NCBI GenBank assembly: GCA_905220665.1
Contig: CAJNAR010000084.1
Coordinates: 1-28,724, forward strand
DNA from: Albugo candida
Taxonomy: Eukaryota > Oomycota > Peronosporomycetes > Albuginales > Albuginaceae
Reading direction: 5' to 3'
Length of the DNA stretch: 28,724 nt
Shown here one piece after another: positions 17,836 to 27,977 of the stretch; positions within the stretch are counted from its first letter, which is position 1, and the number at the start of each line of letters is the position of its first letter. The notes below the pieces were generated by a model that did no database searches, was not told where the DNA came from, and saw only the letters and a program-made list of their open reading frames with translations. The translations under genes were made by a program, and so were the position numbers.

Positions 17836-17839
17836 ATGA
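17819..17839 (+). other. Six-codon upstream ORF overlapping the start of copy 18
   Basis: A CAC-to-CAT change creates ATG-AGA in the leader. The frame runs six codons (Met-Arg-Ser-Lys-Leu-Gly) to a TGA that overlaps the main ATG as ATGA. The upstream ATG has T at -3 and A at +4, a weak context, so some bypass is expected; termination-reinitiation at the overlap is also possible. Whether it lowers expression cannot be told from sequence. Confidence 0.45.
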
Positions 17840-18285
17840 ACCTATCATTCATGTTGAAGATGTTTCTTTTCATCTTACCAGCGGTTTCTAGTATACCCGA
17901 AAAACTAGATTTGCCATCGGAAGGCGTTCAGGAGCATCATGCGTCCCTACCAACACGAGAACAAGCATTGGAAGCGATTCAGAATGTAAAGCTGCCTTCT
18001 GGAGTCTCACTTACAGGCAATGTGGAGCCTGTCAAGAAAGTAGCCAAGCCATCCGAGCAACAACAAAATGACACTGATAGTAATAATGAGCAATACTGGG
18101 GTGGTCTCGGTGGTTTCGGCGGTCTCGGTGGATATGGCGGGTTTGGTCCTTGGAGGTTTGGGTTTTCATGTGGTGGACTTGGAGGATGGGCGTACCCATT
18201 GGGATACTGGAATACTTTTGGTGCCGGTTTGTATGGCGGCGGATGTGGTCTCGGTTTCGCGTGGCAGAGTTTGTATTTCTGCTAG
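17836..18285 (+). CDS. Secreted glycine-rich protein, copy 18 (149 aa, AGG-ATG form with uORF)
   Basis: Start region GCT-AGG-ATG-AAC, so the protein begins Met-Asn-Leu. Pro40, Pro73, Asn127-Thr128; mature protein identical to copy 1. Unlike copy 1 its leader contains an upstream ATG whose frame ends across this start codon. Only copy 23 shares that. Confidence 0.84.
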   Translation: MNLSFMLKMFLFILPAVSSIPEKLDLPSEGVQEHHASLPTREQALEAIQNVKLPSGVSLTGNVEPVKKVAKPSEQQQNDTDSNNEQYWGGLGGFGGLGGYGGFGPWRFGFSCGGLGGWAYPLGYWNTFGAGLYGGGCGLGFAWQSLYFC

Positions 18286-18850
18286 ATCGATTTCAGGGAG
18301 CTCACTTCAATGATCGACATTGCATGCATGTTGTGATGCTTTTTAATTGAAAAACAATTTGCAAGAACTAAACAACGTCTTACGATTCTGTTTCCTTCTT
18401 GTTTCTTTTGTCGTGTCTTACTACAAAGCATGTAGGAATAACTCGCAGTATACGTAATGCGCGGGCATTTATGAGGAGACACAAGAAAACCATCATCACG
18501 CATCATTCGTGAACACGTTCGAGTTGTCCTTGACGTTTTCCATTCATTCTTAGGGTTGTACTATATTTATGTAGTGTTTCGAGATACGGGCTCGAGTCCC
18601 GTCCCATGATCCAGCAACGTGTAGTGACAGTTAAACTACATCTTCAAGTTGAGTCGCTTTGAGAGATCGATTGATTCAAGAGATGTCGTTTGGCAATACT
18701 GCAGTTTCCAGAACCCAATCCTACGATCGATCCATCAATTCAGCAGACGCGCGCATATCGCAAACGTTTGCTCGATGACGGGATACTTTCTCATTCCGAA
18801 ATTGGAAACAAACGACTAACATCTTTGTATTGCACGAGATCCAAGCTAGG
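18286..18850 (+). other. Spacer 18, type A, promoter of copy 19
   Basis: Type A with CACGTTCGAGTTG, GATTCAAG and CAGCAGACG, then TTGCACGAG in the leader (no upstream ATG). Palindrome plus core promoter: 18760-18805. Confidence 0.75.
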
Positions 18851-19300
18851 ATGAACCTATCATTCATGTTGAAGATGTTTCTTTTCATCTTACCAGCGGT
18901 TTCTAGTATACCCGAAAAACTAGATTTGCCATCGGAAGGCGTTCAGGAGCATCATGCGTCCCTACCAACACGAGAACAAGCATTGGAAGCGATTCAGAAT
19001 GTAAAGCTGCCTTCTGGAGTCTCACTTACAGGCAATGTGGAGCCTGTCAAGAAAGTAGCCAAGCCATCCGAGCAACAACAAAATGACACTGATAGTAATA
19101 ATGAGCAATACTGGGGTGGTCTCGGTGGTTTCGGCGGTCTCGGTGGATATGGCGGGTTTGGTCCTTGGAGGTTTGGGTTTTCATGTGGTGGACTTGGAGG
19201 ATGGGCGTACCCATTGGGATACTGGAATACTTTTGGTGCCGGTTTGTATGGCGGCGGATGTGGTCTCGGTTTCGCGTGGCAGAGTTTGTATTTCTGCTAG
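18851..19300 (+). CDS. Secreted glycine-rich protein, copy 19 (149 aa)
   Basis: AGG-ATG form, Pro40, Pro73, Asn127-Thr128; same protein as copy 1. Its unit looks like the following one through gene and promoter. Confidence 0.85.
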   Translation: MNLSFMLKMFLFILPAVSSIPEKLDLPSEGVQEHHASLPTREQALEAIQNVKLPSGVSLTGNVEPVKKVAKPSEQQQNDTDSNNEQYWGGLGGFGGLGGYGGFGPWRFGFSCGGLGGWAYPLGYWNTFGAGLYGGGCGLGFAWQSLYFC

Positions 19301-19865
19301 ATCGATTTCAGGGAGCTCACTTCAATGATCGACATTGCATGCATGTTGTGATGCTTTTTAATTGAAAAACAATTTGCAAGAACTAAACAACGTCTTACGA
19401 TTCTGTTTCCTTCTTGTTTCTTTTGTCGTGTCTTACTACAAAGCATGTAGGAATAACTCGCAGTATACGTAATGCGCGGGCATTTATGAGGAGACACAAG
19501 AAAACCATCATCACGCATCATTCGTGAACACGTTCGAGTTGTCCTTGACGTTTTCCATTCATTCTTAGGGTTGTACTATATTTATGTAGTGTTTCGAGAT
19601 ACGGGCTCGAGTCCCGTCCCATGATCCAGCAACGTGTAGTGACAGTTAAACTACATCTTCAAGTTGAGTCGCTTTGAGAGATCGATTGATTCAAGAGATG
19701 TCGTTTGGCAATACTGCAGTTTCCAGAACCCAATCCTACGATCGATCCATCAATTCAGCAGACGCGCGCATATCGCAAACGTTTGCTCGATGACGGGATA
19801 CTTTCTCATTCCGAAATTGGAAACAAACGACTAACATCTTTGTATTGCACGAGATCCAAGCTAGG
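19301..19865 (+). other. Spacer 19, type A, promoter of copy 20
   Basis: Looks the same as spacer 18. Palindrome plus core promoter: 19775-19820. Confidence 0.75.
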
Positions 19866-20315
19866 ATGAACCTATCATTCATGTTGAAGATGTTTCTTTT
19901 CATCTTACCAGCGGTTTCTAGTATACCCGAAAAACTAGATTTGCCATCGGAAGGCGTTCAGGAGCATCATGCGTCCCTACCAACACGAGAACAAGCATTG
20001 GAAGCGATTCAGAATGTAAAGCTGCCTTCTGGAGTCTCACTTACAGGCAATGTGGAGCCTGTCAAGAAAGTAGCCAAGCCATCCGAGCAACAACAAAATG
20101 ACACTGATAGTAATAATGAGCAATACTGGGGTGGTCTCGGTGGTTTCGGCGGTCTCGGTGGATATGGCGGGTTTGGTCCTTGGAGGTTTGGGTTTTCATG
20201 TGGTGGACTTGGAGGATGGGCGTACCCATTGGGATACTGGAATACTTTTGGTGCCGGTTTGTATGGCGGCGGATGTGGTCTCGGTTTCGCGTGGCAGAGT
20301 TTGTATTTCTGCTAG
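19866..20315 (+). CDS. Secreted glycine-rich protein, copy 20 (149 aa)
   Basis: AGG-ATG form, Pro40, Pro73, Asn127-Thr128. Followed by a type B spacer and a Thr40 copy: the first instance of a two-unit pattern repeated at copies 25-26 and 27-28. Confidence 0.85.
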   Translation: MNLSFMLKMFLFILPAVSSIPEKLDLPSEGVQEHHASLPTREQALEAIQNVKLPSGVSLTGNVEPVKKVAKPSEQQQNDTDSNNEQYWGGLGGFGGLGGYGGFGPWRFGFSCGGLGGWAYPLGYWNTFGAGLYGGGCGLGFAWQSLYFC

Positions 20316-20876
20316 ATCGATTTCAGGGAGCTCGCTTCAATGATCGACATTGCATGCATGTTGTGATGCTTTTTAATTTAAAAACAATTTGCGAGAACTG
20401 AACAACGTCTTACGATTCTGTTTCCTGCTTGTTTCTTTTGTCGTGTCTCACTACAAAGCATGTAGGAATAACTCGCAGTATACGTAATGCCGGGCATTTA
20501 TGAGGAGACACGAGGCAACCATCATCACGCATCATTTGTGTACACATTGGAGTTGTCCTTGACGTTTTCCATTCATTCTTAGGGTTGTACTATATTTATG
20601 AAGTGTTTCGAGATACGGGCTCGAGTCCCGTCCCATGATCCAGCAACGTGTAGTGACAGTTAAACTACATCTTCAAGTTGAGTCGCTTTGAGAGATCGAT
20701 TGATTCAAGAGATGTCGTTTGGCAATACTGCAGTTTCCAGAACCCAATCCTACGATCGATCCATCAATTCAGCAGACGCGCGCATATCGCAAACGTTTGC
20801 TCGATGACGGGATACTTTCTCATTCCGAAATTGGAAACAAACGACTAACATCTTTGTATTGTACGAGATCCAAGCT
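20316..20876 (+). other. Spacer 20, type B, promoter of copy 21
   Basis: Type B with GCGAGAACTGAAC, as in spacers 1, 25 and 27; ACGGGC, TCCCGTCCC, AAACTAC, GATTCAAG, CAGCAGACG. Palindrome plus core promoter: 20789-20834. Confidence 0.75.
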
Positions 20877-21329
20877 ATGGTGAACCTATCATTCATGTTG
20901 AAGATGTTTCTTTTCATCTTACCAGCGGTTTCTAGTATACCCGAAAAACTAGATTTGCCATCGGAAGGCGTTCAGGAGCATCATGCGTCCCTAACAACAC
21001 GAGAACAAGCATTGGAAGCGATTCAGAATGTAAAGCTGCCTTCTGGAGTCTCACTTACAGGCAATGTGGAGCCTGTCAAGAAAGTAGCCAAGCCATCCGA
21101 GCAACAACAAAATGACACTGATAGTAATAATGAGCAATACTGGGGTGGTCTCGGTGGTTTCGGCGGTCTCGGTGGATATGGCGGGTTTGGTCCTTGGAGG
21201 TTTGGGTTTTCATGTGGTGGACTTGGAGGATGGGCGTACCCATTGGGATACTGGAATACTTTTGGTGCCGGTTTGTATGGCGGCGGATGTGGTCTCGGTT
21301 TCGCGTGGCAGAGTTTGTATTTCTGCTAG
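20877..21329 (+). CDS. Secreted glycine-rich protein, copy 21 (150 aa, Thr40)
   Basis: ATG-GTG start embedded among AGG-ATG copies, with Thr40, Pro73 and Asn127-Thr128. Confidence 0.85.
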   Translation: MVNLSFMLKMFLFILPAVSSIPEKLDLPSEGVQEHHASLTTREQALEAIQNVKLPSGVSLTGNVEPVKKVAKPSEQQQNDTDSNNEQYWGGLGGFGGLGGYGGFGPWRFGFSCGGLGGWAYPLGYWNTFGAGLYGGGCGLGFAWQSLYFC

Positions 21330-21894
21330 ATCGATTTCAGGGAGCTCACTTCAATGATCGACATTGCATGCATGTTGTGATGCTTTTTAATTGAAAAACA
21401 ATTTGCAAGAACTAAACAACGTCTTACGATTCTGTTTCCTTCTTGTTTCTTTTGTCGTGTCTTACTACAAAGCATGTAGGAATAACTCGCAGTATACGTA
21501 ATGCGCGGGCATTTATGAGGAGACACAAGAAAACCATCATCACGCATCATTCGTGAACACGTTCGAGTTGTCCTTGACGTTTTCCATTCATTCTTAGGGT
21601 TGTACTATATTTATGTAGTGTTTCGAGATACGGGCTCGAGTCCCGTCCCATGATCCAGCAACGTGTAGTGACAGTTAAACTACATCTTCAAGTTGAGTCG
21701 CTTTGAGAGATCGATTGATTCAAGAGATGTCGTTTGGCAATACTGCAGTTTCCAGAACCCAATCCTACGATCGATCCATCAATTCAGCAGACGCGCGCAT
21801 ATCGCAAACGTTTGCTCGATGACGGGATACTTTCTCATTCCGAAATTGGAAACAAACGACTAACATCTTTGTATTGCACGAGATCCAAGCTAGG
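21330..21894 (+). other. Spacer 21, type A, promoter of copy 22
   Basis: Type A with CACGTTCGAGTTG, GATTCAAG and CAGCAGACG. Palindrome plus core promoter: 21804-21849. Confidence 0.75.
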
Positions 21895-22344
21895 ATGAAC
21901 CTATCATTCATGTTGAAGATGTTTCTTTTCATCTTACCAGCGGTTTCTAGTATACCCGAAAAACTAGATTTGCCATCGGAAGGCGTTCAGGAGCATCATG
22001 CGTCCCTACCAACACGAGAACAAGCATTGGAAGCGATTCAGAATGTAAAGCTGCCTTCTGGAGTCTCACTTACAGGCAATGTGGAGCCTGTCAAGAAAGT
22101 AGCCAAGCCATCCGAGCAACAACAAAATGACACTGATAGTAATAATGAGCAATACTGGGGTGGTCTCGGTGGTTTCGGCGGTCTCGGTGGATATGGCGGG
22201 TTTGGTCCTTGGAGGTTTGGGTTTTCATGTGGTGGACTTGGAGGATGGGCGTACCCATTGGGATACTGGAATACTTTTGGTGCCGGTTTGTATGGCGGCG
22301 GATGTGGTCTCGGTTTCGCGTGGCAGAGTTTGTATTTCTGCTAG
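21895..22344 (+). CDS. Secreted glycine-rich protein, copy 22 (149 aa)
   Basis: AGG-ATG form, Pro40, Pro73, Asn127-Thr128; same protein as copy 1. Confidence 0.85.
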   Translation: MNLSFMLKMFLFILPAVSSIPEKLDLPSEGVQEHHASLPTREQALEAIQNVKLPSGVSLTGNVEPVKKVAKPSEQQQNDTDSNNEQYWGGLGGFGGLGGYGGFGPWRFGFSCGGLGGWAYPLGYWNTFGAGLYGGGCGLGFAWQSLYFC

Positions 22345-22908
22345 ATCGATTTCAGGGAGCTCGCTTCAATGATCGACATTGCATGCATGTTGTGATGCTT
22401 TTTAATTTAAAAACAATTTGCAAGAACTGAACAACGTCTTACGATTCTGTTTCCTGCTTGTTTCTTTTGTCGTGTCTCACTACAAAGCATGTAGGAATAA
22501 CTCGCAGTATACGTAATGCCGGGCATTTATGAGGAGACACGAGGCAACCATCATCACGCATCATTTGTGTACACATTGGAGTTGTCCTTGACGTTTTCCA
22601 TTCATTCTTAATGTTGTACTATATTTATGAAGTGTTTCGAGATACGTGCTCGAGTCCCGTTCCATGATCCAGCAACGTGTACTGACAGTTAAAATACATC
22701 TTCAAGTTGAGTCGCTTTGAGAGATCGATTGATGCAAGAGATGTCGTTTGGCAATACTGCAGTTTCCAGAACCCAATCCTACGATCGATCCATCAATTCA
22801 GCAGACGCGCGCATATCGCAAACGTTTGCTCGATGACGGGATACTTTCTCATTCCGAAATTGGAAACAAACGACTAACATCTTTGTATTGCATGAGATCC
22901 AAGCTAGG
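22345..22908 (+). other. Spacer 22, divergent type B, promoter of copy 23, leader with an upstream ATG
   Basis: Type B sharing TCTTAATGTTG and ACGTGC with spacer 14, plus a private GTACTGACAG. TCCCGTTCC, AAAATAC, GATGCAAG, CAGCAGACG. The leader has the CATGAG variant. Palindrome plus core promoter: 22818-22863. Confidence 0.75.
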
Positions 22909-22912
22909 ATGA
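22892..22912 (+). other. Six-codon upstream ORF overlapping the start of copy 23
   Basis: Same ATG-AGA frame as before copy 18, ending in a TGA that shares ATGA with the main start. The two occurrences both follow B spacers with TCCCGTTCC and AAAATAC, so they probably descend from one mutation. Confidence 0.45.
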
Positions 22913-23358
22913 ACCTATCATTCATGTTGAAGATGTTTCTTTTCATCTTACCAGCGGTTTCTAGTATACCCGAAAAACTAGATTTGCCATCGGAAGGCGT
23001 TCAGGAGCATCATGCGTCCCTACCAACACGAGAACAAGCATTGGAAGCGATTCAGAATGTAAAGCTGCCTTCTGGAGTCTCACTTACAGGCAATGTGGAG
23101 CCTGTCAAGAAAGTAGCCAAGCCATCCGAGCAACAACAAAATGACACTGATAGTAATAATGAGCAATACTGGGGTGGTCTCGGTGGTTTCGGCGGTCTCG
23201 GTGGATATGGCGGGTTTGGTCCTTGGAGGTTTGGGTTTTCATGTGGTGGACTTGGAGGATGGGCGTACCCATTGGGATACTGGAATACTTTTGGTGCCGG
23301 TTTGTATGGCGGCGGATGTGGTCTCGGTTTCGCGTGGCAGAGTTTGTATTTCTGCTAG
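22909..23358 (+). CDS. Secreted glycine-rich protein, copy 23 (149 aa, with uORF)
   Basis: AGG-ATG form, Pro40, Pro73, Asn127-Thr128; same protein as copy 18 and likewise preceded by the overlapping upstream ORF. Confidence 0.84.
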   Translation: MNLSFMLKMFLFILPAVSSIPEKLDLPSEGVQEHHASLPTREQALEAIQNVKLPSGVSLTGNVEPVKKVAKPSEQQQNDTDSNNEQYWGGLGGFGGLGGYGGFGPWRFGFSCGGLGGWAYPLGYWNTFGAGLYGGGCGLGFAWQSLYFC

Positions 23359-23923
23359 ATCGATTTCAGGGAGCTCACTTCAATGATCGACATTGCATGC
23401 ATGTTGTGATGCTTTTTAATTGAAAAACAATTTGCAAGAACTAAACAACGTCTTACGATTCTGTTTCCTTCTTGTTTCTTTTGTCGTGTCTTACTACAAA
23501 GCATGTAGGAATAACTCGCAGTATACGTAATGCGCGGGCATTTATGAGGAGACACAAGAAAACCATCATCACGCATCATTCGTGAACACGTTCGAGTTGT
23601 CCTTGACGTTTTCCATTCATTCTTAGGGTTGTACTATATTTATGTAGTGTTTCGAGATACGGGCTCGAGTCCCGTCCCATGATCCAGCAACGTGTAGTGA
23701 CAGTTAAACTACATCTTCAAGTTGAGTCGCTTTGAGAGATCGATTGATTCAAGAGATGTCGTTTGGCAATACTGCAGTTTCCAGAACCCAATCCTACGAT
23801 CGATCCATCAATTCAGCACACGCGCGCATATCGCAAACGTTTGCTCGATGACGGGATACTTTCTCATTCCGAAATTGGAAACAAACGACTAACATCTTTG
23901 TATTGCACGAGATCCAAGCTAGG
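23359..23923 (+). other. Spacer 23, type A, promoter of copy 24
   Basis: Type A with CACGTTCGAGTTG, GATTCAAG and CAGCACACG; leader TTGCACGAG. Palindrome plus core promoter: 23833-23878. Confidence 0.75.
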
Positions 23924-24373
23924 ATGAACCTATCATTCATGTTGAAGATGTTTCTTTTCATCTTACCAGCGGTTTCTAGTATACCCGAAAAACTAGATTT
24001 GCCATCGGAAGGCGTTCAGGAGCATCATGCGTCCCTAACAACACGAGAACAAGCATTGGAAGCGATTCAGAATGTAAAGCTGCCTTCTGGAGTCTCACTT
24101 ACAGGCAATGTGGAGCCTGTCAAGAAAGTAGCCAAGCCATCCGAGCAACAACAAAATGACACTGATAGTAATAATGAGCAATACTGGGGTGGTCTCGGTG
24201 GTTTCGGCGGTCTCGGTGGATATGGCGGGTTTGGTCCTTGGAGGTTTGGGTTTTCATGTGGTGGACTTGGAGGATGGGCGTACCCATTGGGATACTGGAA
24301 TACTTTTGGTGCCGGTTTGTATGGCGGCGGATGTGGTCTCGGTTTCGCGTGGCAGAGTTTGTATTTCTGCTAG
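23924..24373 (+). CDS. Secreted glycine-rich protein, copy 24 (149 aa, Thr40 on AGG-ATG form)
   Basis: The only copy combining the AGG-ATG start with Thr40; the other Thr40 copies all have ATG-GTG. The sites are about 115 nt apart, so this is a further recombinant. Pro73, Asn127-Thr128. Confidence 0.85.
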   Translation: MNLSFMLKMFLFILPAVSSIPEKLDLPSEGVQEHHASLTTREQALEAIQNVKLPSGVSLTGNVEPVKKVAKPSEQQQNDTDSNNEQYWGGLGGFGGLGGYGGFGPWRFGFSCGGLGGWAYPLGYWNTFGAGLYGGGCGLGFAWQSLYFC

Positions 24374-24937
24374 ATCGATTTCAGGGAGCTCACTTCAATG
24401 ATCGACATTGCATGCATGTTGTGATGCTTTTTAATTGAAAAACAATTTGCAAGAACTAAACAACGTCTTACGATTCTGTTTCCTTCTTGTTTCTTTTGTC
24501 GTGTCTTACTACAAAGCATGTAGGAATAACTCGCAGTATACGTAATGCGCGGGCATTTATGAGGAGACACAAGAAAACCATCATCACGCATCATTCGTGA
24601 ACACGTTGAGTTGTCCTTGACGTTTTCCATTCATTCTTAGGGTTGTACTATATTTATGTAGTGTTTCGAGATACGGGCTCGAGTCCCGTCCCATGATCCA
24701 GCAACGTGTAGTGACAGTTAAACTACATCTTCAAGTTGAGTCGCTTTGAGAGATCGATTGATTCAAGAGATGTCGTTTGGCAATACTGCAGTTTCCAGAA
24801 CCCAATCCTACGATCGATCCATCAATTCAGCAGACGCGCGCATATCGCAAACGTTTGCTCGATGACGGGATACTTTCTCATTCCGAAATTGGAAACAAAC
24901 GACTAACATCTTTGTATTGCACGAGATCCAAGCTAGG
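24374..24937 (+). other. Spacer 24, type A, promoter of copy 25
   Basis: Type A with the one-base-shorter CACGTTGAGTTG otherwise seen only in spacer 5; GATTCAAG and CAGCAGACG. Palindrome plus core promoter: 24847-24892. Confidence 0.75.
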
Positions 24938-25387
24938 ATGAACCTATCATTCATGTTGAAGATGTTTCTTTTCATCTTACCAGCGGTTTCTAGTATACCC
25001 GAAAAACTAGATTTGCCATCGGAAGGCGTTCAGGAGCATCATGCGTCCCTACCAACACGAGAACAAGCATTGGAAGCGATTCAGAATGTAAAGCTGCCTT
25101 CTGGAGTCTCACTTACAGGCAATGTGGAGCCTGTCAAGAAAGTAGCCAAGTCATCCGAGCAACAACAAAATGACACTGATAGTAATAATGAGCAATACTG
25201 GGGTGGTCTCGGTGGTTTCGGCGGTCTCGGTGGATATGGCGGGTTTGGTCCTTGGAGGTTTGGGTTTTCATGTGGTGGACTTGGAGGATGGGCGTACCCA
25301 TTGGGATACTGGAATACTTTTGGTGCCGGTTTGTATGGCGGCGGATGTGGTCTCGGTTTCGCGTGGCAGAGTTTGTATTTCTGCTAG
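24938..25387 (+). CDS. Secreted glycine-rich protein, copy 25 (149 aa, Ser73)
   Basis: The only AGG-ATG copy with Ser73; Pro40, Asn127-Thr128. First member of a copy pair with a type B spacer between. Confidence 0.85.
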   Translation: MNLSFMLKMFLFILPAVSSIPEKLDLPSEGVQEHHASLPTREQALEAIQNVKLPSGVSLTGNVEPVKKVAKSSEQQQNDTDSNNEQYWGGLGGFGGLGGYGGFGPWRFGFSCGGLGGWAYPLGYWNTFGAGLYGGGCGLGFAWQSLYFC

Positions 25388-25948
25388 ATCGATTTCAGGG
25401 AGCTCGCTTCAATGATCGACATTGCATGCATGTTGTGATGCTTTTTAATTTAAAAACAATTTGCGAGAACTGAACAACGTCTTACGATTCTGTTTCCTGC
25501 TTGTTTCTTTTGTCGTGTCTCACTACAAAGCATGTAGGAATAACTCGCAGTATACGTAATGCCGGGCATTTATGAGGAGACACGAGGCAACCATCATCAC
25601 GCATCATTTGTGTACACATTGGAGTTGTCCTTGACGTTTTCCATTCATTCTTAGGGTTGTACTATATTTATGAAGTGTTTCGAGATACGGGCTCGAGTCC
25701 CGTCCCATGATCCAGCAACGTGTAGTGACAGTTAAACTACATCTTCAAGTTGAGTCGCTTTGAGAGATCGATTGATTCAAGAGATGTCGTTTGGCAATAC
25801 TGCAGTTTCCAGAACCCAATCCTACGATCGATCCATCAATTCAGCAGACGCGCGCATATCGCAAACGTTTGCTCGATGACGGGATACTTTCTCATTCCGA
25901 AATTGGAAACAAACGACTAACATCTTTGTATTGTACGAGATCCAAGCT
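25388..25948 (+). other. Spacer 25, type B, promoter of copy 26
   Basis: Matches spacer 20: GCGAGAACTGAAC, ACGGGC, TCCCGTCCC, AAACTAC, GATTCAAG, CAGCAGACG. Palindrome plus core promoter: 25861-25906. Confidence 0.75.
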
Positions 25949-26401
25949 ATGGTGAACCTATCATTCATGTTGAAGATGTTTCTTTTCATCTTACCAGCGG
26001 TTTCTAGTATACCCGAAAAACTAGATTTGCCATCGGAAGGCGTTCAGGAGCATCATGCGTCCCTAACAACACGAGAACAAGCATTGGAAGCGATTCAGAA
26101 TGTAAAGCTGCCTTCTGGAGTCTCACTTACAGGCAATGTGGAGCCTGTCAAGAAAGTAGCCAAGCCATCCGAGCAACAACAAAATGACACTGATAGTAAT
26201 AATGAGCAATACTGGGGTGGTCTCGGTGGTTTCGGCGGTCTCGGTGGATATGGCGGGTTTGGTCCTTGGAGGTTTGGGTTTTCATGTGGTGGACTTGGAG
26301 GATGGGCGTACCCATTGGGATACTGGAATACTTTTGGTGCCGGTTTGTATGGCGGCGGATGTGGTCTCGGTTTCGCGTGGCAGAGTTTGTATTTCTGCTA
26401 G
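25949..26401 (+). CDS. Secreted glycine-rich protein, copy 26 (150 aa, Thr40)
   Basis: ATG-GTG start, Thr40, Pro73, Asn127-Thr128; same protein as copy 21. Confidence 0.85.
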   Translation: MVNLSFMLKMFLFILPAVSSIPEKLDLPSEGVQEHHASLTTREQALEAIQNVKLPSGVSLTGNVEPVKKVAKPSEQQQNDTDSNNEQYWGGLGGFGGLGGYGGFGPWRFGFSCGGLGGWAYPLGYWNTFGAGLYGGGCGLGFAWQSLYFC

Positions 26402-26966
26402 ATCGATTTCAGGGAGCTCACTTCAATGATCGACATTGCATGCATGTTGTGATGCTTTTTAATTGAAAAACAATTTGCAAGAACTAAACAACGTCTTACG
26501 ATTCTGTTTCCTTCTTGTTTCTTTTGTCGTGTCTTACTACAAAGCATGTAGGAATAACTCGCAGTATACGTAATGCGCGGGCATTTATGAGGAGACACAA
26601 GAAAACCATCATCACGCATCATTCGTGAACACGTTGAAGTTGTCCTTGACGTTTTCCATTCATTCTTAGGGTTGTACTATATTTATGTAGTGTTTCGAGA
26701 TACGGGCTCGAGTCCCGTCCCATGATCCAGCAACGTGTAGTGACAGTTAAACTACATCTTCAAGTTGAGTCGCTTTGAGAGATCGATTGATTCAAGAGAT
26801 GTCGTTTGGCAATACTGCAGTTTCCAGAACCCAATCCTACGATCGATCCATCAATTCAGCACACGCGCGCATATCGCAAACGTTTGCTCGATGACGGGAT
26901 ACTTTCTCATTCCGAAATTGGAAACAAACGACTAACATCTTTGTATTGCACGAGATCCAAGCTAGG
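26402..26966 (+). other. Spacer 26, type A, promoter of copy 27
   Basis: Type A with CACGTTGAAGTTG, the variant typical of the central block; GATTCAAG and CAGCACACG, leader TTGCACGAG. Palindrome plus core promoter: 26876-26921. Confidence 0.75.
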
Positions 26967-27416
26967 ATGAACCTATCATTCATGTTGAAGATGTTTCTTT
27001 TCATCTTACCAGCGGTTTCTAGTATACCCGAAAAACTAGATTTGCCATCGGAAGGCGTTCAGGAGCATCATGCGTCCCTACCAACACGAGAACAAGCATT
27101 GGAAGCGATTCAGAATGTAAAGCTGCCTTCTGGAGTCTCACTTACAGGCAATGTGGAGCCTGTCAAGAAAGTAGCCAAGCCATCCGAGCAACAACAAAAT
27201 GACACTGATAGTAATAATGAGCAATACTGGGGTGGTCTCGGTGGTTTCGGCGGTCTCGGTGGATATGGCGGGTTTGGTCCTTGGAGGTTTGGGTTTTCAT
27301 GTGGTGGACTTGGAGGATGGGCGTACCCATTGGGATACTGGAATACTTTTGGTGCCGGTTTGTATGGCGGCGGATGTGGTCTCGGTTTCGCGTGGCAGAG
27401 TTTGTATTTCTGCTAG
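26967..27416 (+). CDS. Secreted glycine-rich protein, copy 27 (149 aa)
   Basis: AGG-ATG form, Pro40, Pro73, Asn127-Thr128; same protein as copy 1. Last intact copy in the window. Confidence 0.85.
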   Translation: MNLSFMLKMFLFILPAVSSIPEKLDLPSEGVQEHHASLPTREQALEAIQNVKLPSGVSLTGNVEPVKKVAKPSEQQQNDTDSNNEQYWGGLGGFGGLGGYGGFGPWRFGFSCGGLGGWAYPLGYWNTFGAGLYGGGCGLGFAWQSLYFC

Positions 27417-27977
27417 ATCGATTTCAGGGAGCTCGCTTCAATGATCGACATTGCATGCATGTTGTGATGCTTTTTAATTTAAAAACAATTTGCGAGAACT
27501 GAACAACGTCTTACGATTCTGTTTCCTGCTTGTTTCTTTTGTCGTGTCTCACTACAAAGCATGTAGGAATAACTCGCAGTATACGTAATGCCGGGCATTT
27601 ATGAGGAGACACGAGGCAACCATCATCACGCATCATTTGTGTACACATTGGAGTTGTCCTTGACGTTTTCCATTCATTCTTAGGGTTGTACTATATTTAT
27701 GAAGTGTTTCGAGATACGGGCTCGAGTCCCGTCCCATGATCCAGCAACGTGTAGTGACAGTTAAACTACATCTTCAAGTTGAGTCGCTTTGAGAGATCGA
27801 TTGATTCAAGAGATGTCGTTTGGCAATACTGCAGTTTCCAGAACCCAATCCTACGATCGATCCATCAATTCAGCAGACGCGCGCATATCGCAAACGTTTG
27901 CTCGATGACGGGATACTTTCTCATTCCGAAATTGGAAACAAACGACTAACATCTTTGTATTGTACGAGATCCAAGCT
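27417..27977 (+). other. Spacer 27, type B, promoter of copy 28
   Basis: Matches spacers 20 and 25. The promoter before the broken copy is intact: palindrome plus core promoter 27890-27935. Confidence 0.75.
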
